From: Balneolaceae bacterium
GTDB taxonomy: Bacteria; Bacteroidota; Rhodothermia; Balneolales; Balneolaceae
Assembly: GCA_034521445.1 (NCBI GenBank)
Contig: JAXHMM010000003.1
Span: 124,001 to 188,000 of the forward strand
DNA: 64,000 nucleotides
Direction of reading: 5' to 3'
Made by a program: the position numbers and the translations under genes. Below, piece by piece: positions 8,720 through 17,952 of the stretch. The stretch's first letter is position 1. Every line of letters begins with the position of its first letter. A model generated the notes under the pieces. That model saw only the letters and a list, made by a program, of their open reading frames with translations, did not search any database and was not told where the DNA came from.

Positions 8720-9550
8720 TTAACCTAAAGCCACGTCAAGCACCATCATGACACTGAAGCCCAGCATGGTGCCCAGGGTGGCGATGTCGGTGTTGCCGCG
8801 CAGCTGCGATTCGGGAATGAGTTCTTCCACCACCACGTAGATCATGGCGCCTGCCGCAAAGGAGAGGGCGTAGGGCAGCATGGGCTGCACCGTCAGAACC
8901 GCCCAGGCGCCGACGACGGCCGCGATGGGCTCGACTATACCCGAAAGCTGCCCGTACCAGAAACTACGTCGCACCGATATGCCCTCGCGTCGAAGGGGCA
9001 TGGAGACGGCCACGCCCTCCGGAAAGTTCTGGATGCCGATACCCAGCGCCAGGGTGATGGCGCCCATGACGGTGGCCGCCCCGGAAGGATCAACCCCAGA
9101 GGCCGCCGCCCCGAAAAGAACTCCCACGGCCAGTCCCTCGGGAATATTGTGGAGGGTGATGGCCAGCACCAGCAGGGTGGCCCTGCGCCAGGTGGTGGAG
9201 ATGCCCTCTGCCTCCTCCATGGGAAAGCCGATGTGCAGGTGAGGCAGGAACTGATCGCATATCCTGAGGAAGACTCCCCCGGCCAGGAAGCCGACCACTG
9301 CGGGAAACCACTCCACCAAACCCTGCGCGGCGGCCATGTCGATGGAGGGCACCAGCAGGGACCAGAAACTGGCGGCGATCATCACGCCGGCTGCAAAGCC
9401 CATCATGGCGTCCAGCACCTTGCTGTTGACGGTGCGGGTAAAAAAGACCAGTCCCGCGCCCAGGGCGGTCATCAGCCAGGTAAAGAGTCCCCCGGCCAGG
9501 CTCTGGGTAACGGGGGGGAGTCTCAGGAAAAAGTCGTGGATGTCAGCCAA
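8720..9550 (-). CDS. ZIP family divalent metal transporter
   Basis: A 276-aa ZIP (zinc/iron permease) with about eight membrane helices. Helix 4 carries the metal-binding signature [10 protein letters not shown], and helix 5 carries the matching [10 protein letters not shown]. The order and spacing fit bacterial ZupT-like importers of zinc, iron or manganese. It is the last gene of an apparent three-gene minus-strand operon, 12 bases after the stop of the Met-rich propeller gene, which suggests that operon handles a metal. Confidence 0.92.
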   Translation of the reverse strand: MADIHDFFLRLPPVTQSLAGGLFTWLMTALGAGLVFFTRTVNSKVLDAMMGFAAGVMIAASFWSLLVPSIDMAAAQGLVEWFPAVVGFLAGGVFLRICDQFLPHLHIGFPMEEAEGISTTWRRATLLVLAITLHNIPEGLAVGVLFGAAASGVDPSGAATVMGAITLALGIGIQNFPEGVAVSMPLRREGISVRRSFWYGQLSGIVEPIAAVVGAWAVLTVQPMLPYALSFAAGAMIYVVVEELIPESQLRGNTDIATLGTMLGFSVMMVLDVALG

Positions 9551-9562
9551 GACAGGAGGCTG

Positions 9563-10711
9563 TTAACGTTCGGTCTTCCAGTGGATGATGCCGCCCGCCT
9601 GCTTGCCCACTTCGATGACGGCGGTACGCTCCAGGCGCTGTAGGTCGATCACGTCCACCGATCCCGGTTCGCCGCCCTTGCCTTCCACGGAGATGAAGGC
9701 GAAACGGCTGTCGGGGGATATGCTCACTCCGTGGGTGACCGTGCGGCTGTTGGGGATGACGGCCACCTCCTCGCCGCTGTCGAGATTCCATACGCCCGTC
9801 GTACCGCCGCTCTTGTAGCTGGCCACCAGGTAGCGTCCGTCGTGGGCCACCTCCAGGTTATAGGGGGCGGAACCTTCAGGGGCCTGGAAACGGCGGGTGA
9901 CGCTCCACGACTCCCGGTCGATTTCCAGAATTTCGTCGGAGCCGTTGCCGGCCACATAGACCATGGGACGGTCGGGGTGGGGGTCGGCCCAGGTGGGCTT
10001 GACCTCCGGCTGCATGCCGGACATCCCGGAGCCGTCGGACATGCCGCCCATCTCCGCATGGCCGCTCATGCCGCCCTCGTCGACGGGGTGATCGGGTCCG
10101 CCGTCTCGGCGGAGTCCCAGCCGGCGGGAAATCTTCATGGTGGCGGTGTTGATCTCCATCAGCTCGTCGGTCATCATGGAGACGTGGTACTGCCGGCGTC
10201 CGTCTTCGGTGATGCGAGAGCCGTGGGGCATGATGCCCGTGGGGATCTTGGTAATCTCCTCCATCACCTCGGGATCCACCACCGAAACGGTGGAGGGCTC
10301 GTGGTCGCCGTGAAGGTTGAAGTTCACCACGTAGAGCAGGCCCGTGGCACGGGAGATCTCCATGCTGGCGGGAAACATGCCCAGCTCGGTGCGGGCCACC
10401 ATCTCATTGGTGCCCGTGGTGTACTTGTAGAGCCAGCCGTAGGGGTTGCCGTGGGCGATGGAGAGATACCAGTGCTCCCCGTCGGGGGAGATGTTGATGC
10501 CGTGGGGACCCTCGTTTTCGGTGGGCCACTGTCCCACGGCCACGGCGTCCTCCACCGCGCCCTCACCCGTTTGGGCATTGTAGGAGACCAGGTAGACCTG
10601 GTCGTCGGATTCGGCCGCCACGTAGACGTAGTAGGTCTGCGCCTGCGCCCCGGCCTGGGGCTGAAGGGTGAAGGCGATCAGCGCGGCAAGGAAAAGTAGT
10701 AATGTACGCAT
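9563..10711 (-). CDS. Secreted YncE-like beta-propeller with Met/His-rich insert
   Basis: A 382-aa secreted protein with a signal peptide cut after about residue 23 (AGAQA). The rest is a seven-bladed YncE-like propeller built of repeats such as VYVAGNGSDEILEID. Between blades, about residues 205-235, is an insert rich in Met, Gly and His (GGMSGHAEMGGMSDGSG). Such runs bind soft metals in copper proteins, so a metal-binding role is plausible but unproven. It lies 19 bases after the LVIVD-repeat gene and 12 bases before the ZIP transporter. Confidence 0.8.
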   Translation of the reverse strand: MRTLLLFLAALIAFTLQPQAGAQAQTYYVYVAAESDDQVYLVSYNAQTGEGAVEDAVAVGQWPTENEGPHGINISPDGEHWYLSIAHGNPYGWLYKYTTGTNEMVARTELGMFPASMEISRATGLLYVVNFNLHGDHEPSTVSVVDPEVMEEITKIPTGIMPHGSRITEDGRRQYHVSMMTDELMEINTATMKISRRLGLRRDGGPDHPVDEGGMSGHAEMGGMSDGSGMSGMQPEVKPTWADPHPDRPMVYVAGNGSDEILEIDRESWSVTRRFQAPEGSAPYNLEVAHDGRYLVASYKSGGTTGVWNLDSGEEVAVIPNSRTVTHGVSISPDSRFAFISVEGKGGEPGSVDVIDLQRLERTAVIEVGKQAGGIIHWKTER

Positions 10712-10730
10712 AGGTGCTTCTTTTGATGGA

Positions 10731-12764
10731 TCAGTTCGTGCCCTGGGCCGGGTCGACCAGTTTGAGGGCCCAGAGGCCGGAGTTCCAGTCGCTCATGAAG
10801 ATGTAGCCCTTGTAGGGCTGGGGTCCCCATGCCATCGGCGCATTGGGGACGCGTCCCTCGTGGTGGGTGGGAACGTAGTGGGCGATCTCACGCCCCTGCT
10901 CGTAGAGGTTGCCCATCAGCTCCCCGGAGATGTCCACTACCCGGAGTCCGGCGTTGTAATAGGCGATGTAGAGGGTGTCCCCCTTGACCCAGAAGTTGTG
11001 AGTGCCTGCTTCCGGGATCTGGTAGCGGGCCACCTCTTTCGGGCTGTCCCAGCCACCCTCGAACTTGATAAAGTGCATGTAGCCGGCGGGTACGGTGGGT
11101 TCGTTCTCCGTGTTGATGCCGTTGGGAAACGACTCGTCGCCCGCAATCACGTAGAAGTCGCCCGTCGATTCGCTCTTGAAGGGGAAGGCGGCGTGATTGC
11201 GTCCGCTGGGGTAGGCATAACTCCCAAGCTGCACGGGATTGGACAGGGAACCGGCGCCGACGGCATGCCCTTCGGGGCTCTGGGCCGCAGGCGTACTGCC
11301 CACGTCCACCGCCACCACACCGTCGCCCCAGTTGGAGCTGTAGGCGATGCCGTTTTCCACCCAGACATCGTGGATGGAATGGCCGGGCGTGTCGAGCTCG
11401 AAGCGGCTGACCCGGTAGGGGTTTTTGGGGTCCTCGATGTTGATAATGTCGTAGCGCCGCCCGTTGTTCACGGCAAACACATGGTCTTCGTAGATAAAGG
11501 CGTTATGCACGCCGCCGGTGAGGCCGTCTTCAAATTCCGAGTGCACGGTAACGTTGTGCGGGTCGGTAATGTCAAGAATGAATATGCCGTTTTTGCGGTC
11601 GGAGGCGCCCTCGCGGGTGATCACGGCCACGCGGCCGTCCTCGGAGACCTTCACATCGTTGACGGTGCGGGCGTCCACGGTCACCGTATCAATGATGCTC
11701 ATGTTGGCCGGGTCGGTGACGTCCCAGAAGTAGGCCTCGCCGTTGGCACCCCAGGTGCCGGTCAGGGCGTAGTCGCCCCCGTCCACGCCTTCCCATACCC
11801 AGAGGTCGGAGGTATGCACGTCGGAGACCAGGCCGTGTCCCACTACCTCCACCTCCTTCTGCACGTTGCGGGCGTCCACCCGGATGGTATGCTCGGCGGC
11901 CATGCCGCCCGCCTTGGCGGTCACGGTAAAGAGTCCCGTCATGTTGGCCACAAAGCGGCCGTCCTGCTTGATAAGTCCGCTGGAGCCCTCACCCAGGTCG
12001 TCGTCGGTCTGGGCGCTGAAGGAATAGCTCAACGGCATGTCGCTCACCGGGCTGCCCGAAGCGTCCAGGGGACGGGCCGTGAAGCGCACCACTTCGCCTG
12101 TGACGGCGCGGTCGGTGTTGCTGGTAAGCTCAATTTCAGTGACCGGGTTGGGCTGCACGGCAAGTTCCCAGGTGGTCTGCACGCCCTGCACGCTGGCAGT
12201 GAGGGTGGCGCTGCCCGCCTCGCCGGCCTGCAGCCGGTTGAAACGGTCTACCCTCGCCACGTCGGGATCGGAACTGCTCCAGGTTACCTGCAGGGTGTCG
12301 CGGTCGAAGCCCATCTGGTCGGTAATGTCATAGTTGATGGGCACCACGGTGCCGGCGTAGATGTTGCCGGGCTTGTCGGTGATGACGATCTCCTGAAGTG
12401 CGGGATAGCTCACCTCCACCGGAAAGCTGGCCGTGATCCGCTCGTCCCAGCCACCCACGGTCCTCGCGTAAAGGTCGAAAGTTCCGGGGCGCAGGGCGGT
12501 GACGCGGGCGGCGGATTTGCCGGTCTCCTCAACGCGGATGGACTCGCCGTCGCCGGTGTAAAAGATGACCGAATCGGCCAGGGCGTTGCCGTCGGCGTCA
12601 TAGGCGGTGGCGGACACCTCCACCGAGGCGTTTACCTGCAGGCTGATCTGCTCGGGCTCGAGGACAATGGTGCCGTCCTCGTCGTCCTGCGCCATTACGG
12701 CCGGGGCGGTGAGAAGCATCGCCAGGAGGAGGGTGAGAAGGGAGCTCGTTTGGAAGTTCTTCAT
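10731..12764 (-). CDS. Secreted Ig-like and LVIVD-repeat protein
   Basis: A 677-aa secreted protein with a signal peptide ending near AVMAQ (residue 25), then an acidic stretch (DDEDG). Three bacterial Ig-like modules occupy about residues 30-290, with the second being Big_2-like (WSSSDPDVARVD). The C-terminal part (about 300-670) is a propeller of LVIVD-type repeats (IFILDITDPHNVTVHSE, IINIEDPKNPYRVS). Such repeats are common on Bacteroidota surface proteins. It appears to be the first gene of the operon with the propeller and the ZIP transporter. Confidence 0.8.
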   Translation of the reverse strand: MKNFQTSSLLTLLLAMLLTAPAVMAQDDEDGTIVLEPEQISLQVNASVEVSATAYDADGNALADSVIFYTGDGESIRVEETGKSAARVTALRPGTFDLYARTVGGWDERITASFPVEVSYPALQEIVITDKPGNIYAGTVVPINYDITDQMGFDRDTLQVTWSSSDPDVARVDRFNRLQAGEAGSATLTASVQGVQTTWELAVQPNPVTEIELTSNTDRAVTGEVVRFTARPLDASGSPVSDMPLSYSFSAQTDDDLGEGSSGLIKQDGRFVANMTGLFTVTAKAGGMAAEHTIRVDARNVQKEVEVVGHGLVSDVHTSDLWVWEGVDGGDYALTGTWGANGEAYFWDVTDPANMSIIDTVTVDARTVNDVKVSEDGRVAVITREGASDRKNGIFILDITDPHNVTVHSEFEDGLTGGVHNAFIYEDHVFAVNNGRRYDIINIEDPKNPYRVSRFELDTPGHSIHDVWVENGIAYSSNWGDGVVAVDVGSTPAAQSPEGHAVGAGSLSNPVQLGSYAYPSGRNHAAFPFKSESTGDFYVIAGDESFPNGINTENEPTVPAGYMHFIKFEGGWDSPKEVARYQIPEAGTHNFWVKGDTLYIAYYNAGLRVVDISGELMGNLYEQGREIAHYVPTHHEGRVPNAPMAWGPQPYKGYIFMSDWNSGLWALKLVDPAQGTN

Positions 12765-13039
12765 GATCGGGTACTTGAATGGGTGGTTGGTATGTCAGGG
12801 CGGTAAGTAATCAAAGTAATCAAAAAATCGCGTGAATATGAAGTGCCCGCGTTGCATATCACATATTATTACAGTGCGTACGGCGAGCCGGCTGCCGGTC
12901 GCCGCTGGTACGGAGGGTCCGGGCGCGGCGGCGGAAGCCGGTAATTCGGGCCACCGGCGCCTGTGAAAAGAAGACGTTAATCCTTACCTTTACGCGCCTG
13001 TTACATCACGCCACCGGCAACCCTGAGACCATTCCTTTC

Positions 13040-15958
13040 ATGAGTATCCGCTTCGATAAAGAACGCTTCCTGAATCGCCACAACGGCTCCGACGGGCAGG
13101 CCCTGCAGGAGATGCTGGAGGCGGTGGGTGCGGAATCCCTTGACCAGCTGGTGGACGAGACCATTCCCGCCGGCATCCGCCTGAAGGAAGAGACCGGGCT
13201 GGAGGAGCCCATGAGCGAGCACCGCTTCCTGGAGGAGTTCCGCGCGATGGCCTCCGAAAACAAGGTGTACGACTCCTACATCGGCATGGGCTACCACGAC
13301 ACGATCACGCCCAACGTAATTCTGCGCAATGTGCTGGAGAATCCCGGCTGGTACACCTCCTACACACCCTACCAGGCGGAAATCTCCCAGGGACGCCTGG
13401 AGGCGCTTCTCAACTTTCAGACCATGGTCTCCGACCTGACCGGCATGGAACTGGCCAACGCCTCGCTGCTGGACGAGGGCACCGCGGCCGGCGAGGCCAT
13501 GTCGATGTTCTACTCCTCCCTGCGCGGACGCAAGCGCAAGGAGGCGAAGACCTTCTTTGTATCGGAGGGCTGCCACCCGCAGACCGTGGAGGTGGTGCGC
13601 GGCCGGGCCGAGCCGATGGACATCGAGATTGTGACCGGCGACCCGGAGGAGGTGGACGTGACCGATCCCGGTCTCTTCGGCATGCTGCTGCAGTACCCCG
13701 ACAGCGACGGCCGGGTGCGCGACTACCGCGGGCTTATCGCCGCGGCCACGGAGAACGAGGTCTACACCGTGGTGGCCGCCGACCTGCTCAGCCTCACCCT
13801 GCTTACCCCGCCGGGCGAGATGGGCGCCGACGCCGTGGTGGGCTCCAGCCAGCGTTTCGGCGTGCCCATGGGCTACGGGGGACCCCACGCGGCCTACTTC
13901 GCCACACGTGAGGATTTCAAGCGCCAGGTGCCGGGCCGCATTATCGGCGTGACGAAGGACGCCGAGGGCAACCCGGCCTACCGCATGGCCCTGCAGACGC
14001 GCGAGCAGCACATCCGCCGCGAACGGGCCACCTCCAACATCTGCACCGCCCAGGTGCTGCTGGCCGTGATGGCCGGCTTCTACGGGGTGTGGCACGGTCC
14101 GGAGGGCCTGCGCCGCATTGCCGAACGCATCCACGGCCTAGCGCGCACCATGGAGAGGGGACTCGCCGAACTGGATCTCGAGGTGGCGCACGATCACTAT
14201 TTTGACACCCTGAAGGTGCCGCTGGAAGCCTCCGCCGTGCAGGCCGTACGACGCGAGGCGCTGAAGCGGGAGATCAACCTGCGCTACTACGGCGAGGAGG
14301 CCGTGGGCATCGCCTTCGACGAGGTAAAGGACCTGGACGACGTGGATGCCCTGCTGGATATTTTTGCGAAGGCGGCCGCGCCCGATGGCGCCAAGGCCTC
14401 CCCGGCGGCCGAACTGTCGCAGGGACTTGAGGTGGAGCTTCCCGACGGGCTGGCGCGCACGAGCGCCTACATGGAGCACCCGGTCTTCACGTTCTACCAC
14501 TCCGAGCACGAAATGCTGCGCTATCTGAAAAAGCTGGAAAACCGCGACCTCTCCCTGGTGCACTCGATGATTTCCCTGGGATCGTGCACCATGAAGCTGA
14601 ACGCCACGGCGGAGATGATTCCCCTCTCGTGGCCGGAGTTTTCCAGGCTGCATCCCTTTGCCCCGCAGGAGCAGGCGGGGGGCTATCGCCGCCTCTTCGA
14701 GGGACTCCGGGAGCAGCTGCGCGCCATCACCGGCTTCGAGGCGGTCTCCCTGCAGCCGAACTCAGGCGCCCAGGGCGAATACGCCGGACTGATGACCATC
14801 CGCGCCTGGCACCGCAGCCGGGGCGAGGGACACCGCAACGTCTGTATTGTGCCCGATTCGGCGCACGGCACCAACCCCGCCAGCGCCGTCATGGCCGGCA
14901 TGGAGGTGGTCGTCACCAAATGCGACGAGCACGGAAATATCGACCCGGCCGACCTGCGCGAAAAGACCAAGAAGCACGCCGACCGGCTCGGGGCCCTCAT
15001 GGTCACCTACCCCTCCACCCACGGGGTTTTTGAAGAGGACATCCGCGAGATTTGCGAGATCATTCACCAGAACGGGGGACAGGTTTACCTGGACGGGGCC
15101 AACATGAACGCCCAGGTGGGACTCACCAGCCCCGCCGCCATAGGCGCCGACGTCTGCCACCTCAACCTGCACAAGACCTTCTGCATTCCGCACGGGGGAG
15201 GCGGCCCCGGGATGGGTCCCATAGCCGCCGCGAAGCACCTGGCGCCCTTCATGCCGGGCAACCCGGTGGTGAAAACAGGAGGCGACAACGCCATCCCGCC
15301 CATCTCCGCCGCGCCCTGGGGCAGCGCCAGCATCCTCACCATCTCCTACGCCTATATTCGGATGATGGGTCATGCGGGTCTGCGGGAGGCCACCCAGCTC
15401 GCCATCCTGAACGCCAATTACCTGAAGGAGCGCCTGAAGGACCACTACCCCATTTTGTATACGGGCAAAAGTGGGCGCACCGCCCATGAGTTCATCGTGG
15501 ATATACGTTCCCTGAAGCAGGAGACCGGCATCGACTCGGTGGACGTCGCCAAGCGGCTGATGGACTACGGTTTCCACGCTCCCACCATGTCCTTCCCGGT
15601 GCCGGGAACCCTTATGATCGAGCCTACCGAGAGCGAATCGAAGGCGGAACTGGACCGCTTCTGTGAGGCGATGATCGCCATTCGAGATGAGATCCGCGAG
15701 GTGGAGCGCGGCGAGGCCGACCCCGAAAACAACGTACTCAAAAACGCCCCCCACACCATGCGGGTCGCCCTGGAAGGGGAGTGGGACCGCCCCTATGCAC
15801 GCGAAAAGGCGGTGCTGCCGCTGGACTATCTGCGCTTCAACAAATTCTGGCCTGCCGTAAGCCGGGTGGACGACGCCTACGGCGACCGCAACCTGATGTG
15901 CAGCTGCGTGCCGATGGACGCCTACAGCGAGGGGCAGGAGCCGGCAGCCGTGGAGTAG
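13040..15958 (+). CDS. gcvP: Glycine dehydrogenase (aminomethyl-transferring), P-protein
   Basis: A 972-aa single-chain P-protein of the glycine cleavage system. It decarboxylates glycine and passes the aminomethyl group to the lipoylated H-protein. Both homologous halves are present. The pyridoxal-phosphate lysine is K712 in [16 protein letters not shown]. The glycine-rich stretch [14 protein letters not shown] lies in the N-terminal half. The length is usual for the full-length form. The other gcv genes are not nearby. No glycine riboswitch was recognised in the 275-base upstream gap. Confidence 0.97.
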   Translation: MSIRFDKERFLNRHNGSDGQALQEMLEAVGAESLDQLVDETIPAGIRLKEETGLEEPMSEHRFLEEFRAMASENKVYDSYIGMGYHDTITPNVILRNVLENPGWYTSYTPYQAEISQGRLEALLNFQTMVSDLTGMELANASLLDEGTAAGEAMSMFYSSLRGRKRKEAKTFFVSEGCHPQTVEVVRGRAEPMDIEIVTGDPEEVDVTDPGLFGMLLQYPDSDGRVRDYRGLIAAATENEVYTVVAADLLSLTLLTPPGEMGADAVVGSSQRFGVPMGYGGPHAAYFATREDFKRQVPGRIIGVTKDAEGNPAYRMALQTREQHIRRERATSNICTAQVLLAVMAGFYGVWHGPEGLRRIAERIHGLARTMERGLAELDLEVAHDHYFDTLKVPLEASAVQAVRREALKREINLRYYGEEAVGIAFDEVKDLDDVDALLDIFAKAAAPDGAKASPAAELSQGLEVELPDGLARTSAYMEHPVFTFYHSEHEMLRYLKKLENRDLSLVHSMISLGSCTMKLNATAEMIPLSWPEFSRLHPFAPQEQAGGYRRLFEGLREQLRAITGFEAVSLQPNSGAQGEYAGLMTIRAWHRSRGEGHRNVCIVPDSAHGTNPASAVMAGMEVVVTKCDEHGNIDPADLREKTKKHADRLGALMVTYPSTHGVFEEDIREICEIIHQNGGQVYLDGANMNAQVGLTSPAAIGADVCHLNLHKTFCIPHGGGGPGMGPIAAAKHLAPFMPGNPVVKTGGDNAIPPISAAPWGSASILTISYAYIRMMGHAGLREATQLAILNANYLKERLKDHYPILYTGKSGRTAHEFIVDIRSLKQETGIDSVDVAKRLMDYGFHAPTMSFPVPGTLMIEPTESESKAELDRFCEAMIAIRDEIREVERGEADPENNVLKNAPHTMRVALEGEWDRPYAREKAVLPLDYLRFNKFWPAVSRVDDAYGDRNLMCSCVPMDAYSEGQEPAAVE

Positions 15959-15961
15959 CGG

Positions 15962-16453
15962 CTAGCTGCCCAGACTGTTTTCGATCTGTATCTCTCCCTT
16001 GAGTGTGCGGTGTACGGGACAGCGTTCGGAGATCTCCAGCAGCCGTTCTCTCTGGGCTTCATCCAGGTCGCCTTTCAGGATAAGCTCCACTTCAATATGG
16101 TCCATCTTACTGGCCGCATCGTCGCAGTTCTCGCAATCCTCAGCATGCCGCTTGTGGTGGCGAAGCTCCAGGTAGACCTCCTCAAGGGGCCATTCCTTAC
16201 GCCGGGCGTACATCTTCAGCGTCATGGCGGTGCAGGAGCCGAGGGACATCAGCAGGTAGTCGTAGGGATCCGGGCCGGTGTCCCTGCCGCCCTCCACCGT
16301 CTCCGGTTCGTCAGAGGTCAGTTCGTGGCGGCCAGCGGTGAGGGTGGTTTCGTAGACCGCGTCGGCGGGCAGGTGCACGTGCACGATCTTGTCCTTCGGT
16401 TCCTGGGGGGAGTTGCTCTCGGGTGGTGTCATGACGCGGGTTGGTCGGTTCAA
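15962..16453 (-). CDS. OsmC family peroxiredoxin-like protein
   Basis: A 163-aa protein of the OsmC/Ohr superfamily, which reduces organic hydroperoxides or detoxifies related compounds. The two cysteine motifs are [14 protein letters not shown] and [11 protein letters not shown]. An extra Cys pair (CENC, about 110-113) lies in a His-rich loop. The closest subfamily is the YhfA/OsmC-like group rather than Ohr. Its stop is three bases from the gcvP stop (convergent). Confidence 0.9.
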   Translation of the reverse strand: MNRPTRVMTPPESNSPQEPKDKIVHVHLPADAVYETTLTAGRHELTSDEPETVEGGRDTGPDPYDYLLMSLGSCTAMTLKMYARRKEWPLEEVYLELRHHKRHAEDCENCDDAASKMDHIEVELILKGDLDEAQRERLLEISERCPVHRTLKGEIQIENSLGS

Positions 16454-16469
16454 TAGGATGACGGCTAGT

Positions 16470-16946
16470 CTAGTCTGCCGCGTCCGGCAGGGGCAGTCCG
16501 TAGCGCTCGCGGAAGAGGCGAAGATGGTGCCGTTCGTGACCGGCTATGATCCACGCCAGTGCGCGTACGGTTACCTTCAGCTCGTTAGCCCGTCCGCCGC
16601 GCAGGGCGACCTCTTCCGAGAAGCTGTTGAAAAGATGCACGGTGGCCTCCCGCAGGGCGCGGTATTCCGCCGCCAGGGTCTCCGTGCTGCGCTCGTCAAA
16701 ATGTCCCTCCTCCACATAGTTGTCCTGGTCAAAGCCGGGCAATGATTTCTGCTCACCCCGCGCGATGCACATGGCGCGGTAGGCGAACACGCGCTCCGAG
16801 TCGACCAGGTGTCCCAGCACCTGCTTTACGGTCCATTTGTCCTCGGCATACCGGTGGCCGGCCTGTTCGGGCGAGAGCCCCTCGACCAGCCGGTGCACTC
16901 GATCGCCCTGCATGTGAAGCACCTCGAGTACGTTGCCGTCGGGCAC
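16470..16946 (-). CDS. DinB family protein (start codon uncertain)
   Basis: A protein of the DinB/YfiT four-helix-bundle superfamily, which are metal-dependent enzymes or thiol transferases. The metal-type histidines are in [12 protein letters not shown] and [10 protein letters not shown]. The only in-frame standard start is the GTG at 16944-16946. However, the frame stays open upstream and continues as RPQPGEYGDYYQGYIDQ, which looks like the usual N-terminus of this family. No ATG, GTG or TTG exists upstream before the in-frame stop at 17085-17087. The 5' end may have been replaced, or initiation may be non-standard and coupled to the preceding gene. Confidence 0.8.
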   Translation of the reverse strand: MPDGNVLEVLHMQGDRVHRLVEGLSPEQAGHRYAEDKWTVKQVLGHLVDSERVFAYRAMCIARGEQKSLPGFDQDNYVEEGHFDERSTETLAAEYRALREATVHLFNSFSEEVALRGGRANELKVTVRALAWIIAGHERHHLRLFRERYGLPLPDAAD

Positions 16947-17032
16947 CTGGTCGATATATCCCTGGTAGTAGTCGCCGTATTCGCCGGGTTGCGGGCGCTC
17001 GGCGCCCCAGGCTGCGGTGTGTTGAAACTTTG

Positions 17033-17284
17033 CTAGTACGATAGGATCGCCTCTTTTATGTTTTTTAACTTCTCCTCGGAAAATTCATTCTTGTAGTAAC
17101 GCTCAAATCGTTCAGCTACGACCTCGCGCTCTGAAAGATGGGGATGTTCCTCCCGGATGCTGTTCGTTACCACCTTGCGAGCGCTTTCGATCATGTCCAC
17201 GCCCAGCAAGGCACGTTCCCTGTCCGTCATGGCGTGAATGATGTCGCGTTGCATCTGCCGGATTTCAGGCGGGGTGTCTTTCAT
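17033..17284 (-). CDS. Small partner protein of nucleotidyltransferase module
   Basis: An 83-aa charged helical protein (MKDTPPEIRQMQRDIIHAMT at the start, RYYKNEFSEEKLKNI near the end). Similar small proteins with a KDTPPEI opening often sit directly beside nucleotidyltransferase-like genes. Its start overlaps the stop of the upstream gene by four bases (ATGA), so the two are translationally coupled. The arrangement resembles a toxin-antitoxin or abortive-infection pair, but its function is not known. Confidence 0.7.
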   Translation of the reverse strand: MKDTPPEIRQMQRDIIHAMTDRERALLGVDMIESARKVVTNSIREEHPHLSEREVVAERFERYYKNEFSEEKLKNIKEAILSY

Positions 17285-17814
17285 GATTCAAGGAGGCCGT
17301 ATGTATTCAATGAAAGTTGGTTACACCAATCGTCAATGTATTCCCGATCCAGATCCTTACGGGTGAGCAAGTTCGAAATATCCCGTTTTTGGGTATCACT
17401 TTCCAGATCCTGTATCCATTTGAGCTTGGAAACAATCAGGTCCTCGGCGGTCACCACCCACACATCAAAGCCGAAAGCCGATGATCGCACTCTTCTGTCA
17501 AATTCAGTGATATGAAAATCCGAACTTTTTCGAATGATAAAATCGATCTTGTTGCCAGTCTCATGGTCGACCACATTGAACATGCCTTCGTTGGCAACTG
17601 CGGAGGCGATTACCTCCGGATCGATGTAATATCCGGTATGGAACAGGGAGGCCAATCGTTCGATATGAGACCGGTCCATATGAATGACAAGATCGATGTC
17701 CCGGGTCATCCTGGGGACGGTATAGATATTCATCGCCAGGCTGCCGGAGAGCATATAGGGTATTTCCGCCTCTTCCAGCTTCCGAGAAACCCGATCCAGC
17801 AATTTAAGAATCAT
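17281..17814 (-). CDS. Nucleotidyltransferase-like protein (DUF6036/AbiEii-like)
   Basis: A 177-aa protein with the nucleotidyltransferase-fold signature: GSLAMNIY (the GS motif, about residues 22-29) and TRDIDLVIHM (the DxD motif, about 37-46). The third acidic position may lie in NKIDFII. It is followed by a charged helical region typical of DUF6036-type proteins. These relatives of AbiEii and MenT toxins are usually paired with a small partner, as here. Base composition is visibly more AT-rich than the flanking genes, which fits recent acquisition. Confidence 0.78.
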   Translation of the reverse strand: MILKLLDRVSRKLEEAEIPYMLSGSLAMNIYTVPRMTRDIDLVIHMDRSHIERLASLFHTGYYIDPEVIASAVANEGMFNVVDHETGNKIDFIIRKSSDFHITEFDRRVRSSAFGFDVWVVTAEDLIVSKLKWIQDLESDTQKRDISNLLTRKDLDREYIDDWCNQLSLNTYGLLES

Positions 17815-17952
17815 TATACCGATATTGGTTATGCGGCTTTTTTCTCGAAAATTACCATCGGGAACCGGAGAGAGTATTCACGACTCCCGCCACGCAACAT
17901 TATAACCAATCCCCGGCGAAATACCTGTTCATGTCAAGGCATCGCCGAACTA

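Noticed and set aside
10668-12806. 712-aa plus-strand open frame
   Set aside because: It is opposite the LVIVD-repeat gene, rich in His, Gly and Val, without a domain or start signal.
12765-13039. Glycine riboswitch ahead of gcvP
   Set aside because: No recognisable conserved core was found; the region has only GC-rich stretches and a weak TACCTTTA near the gene.
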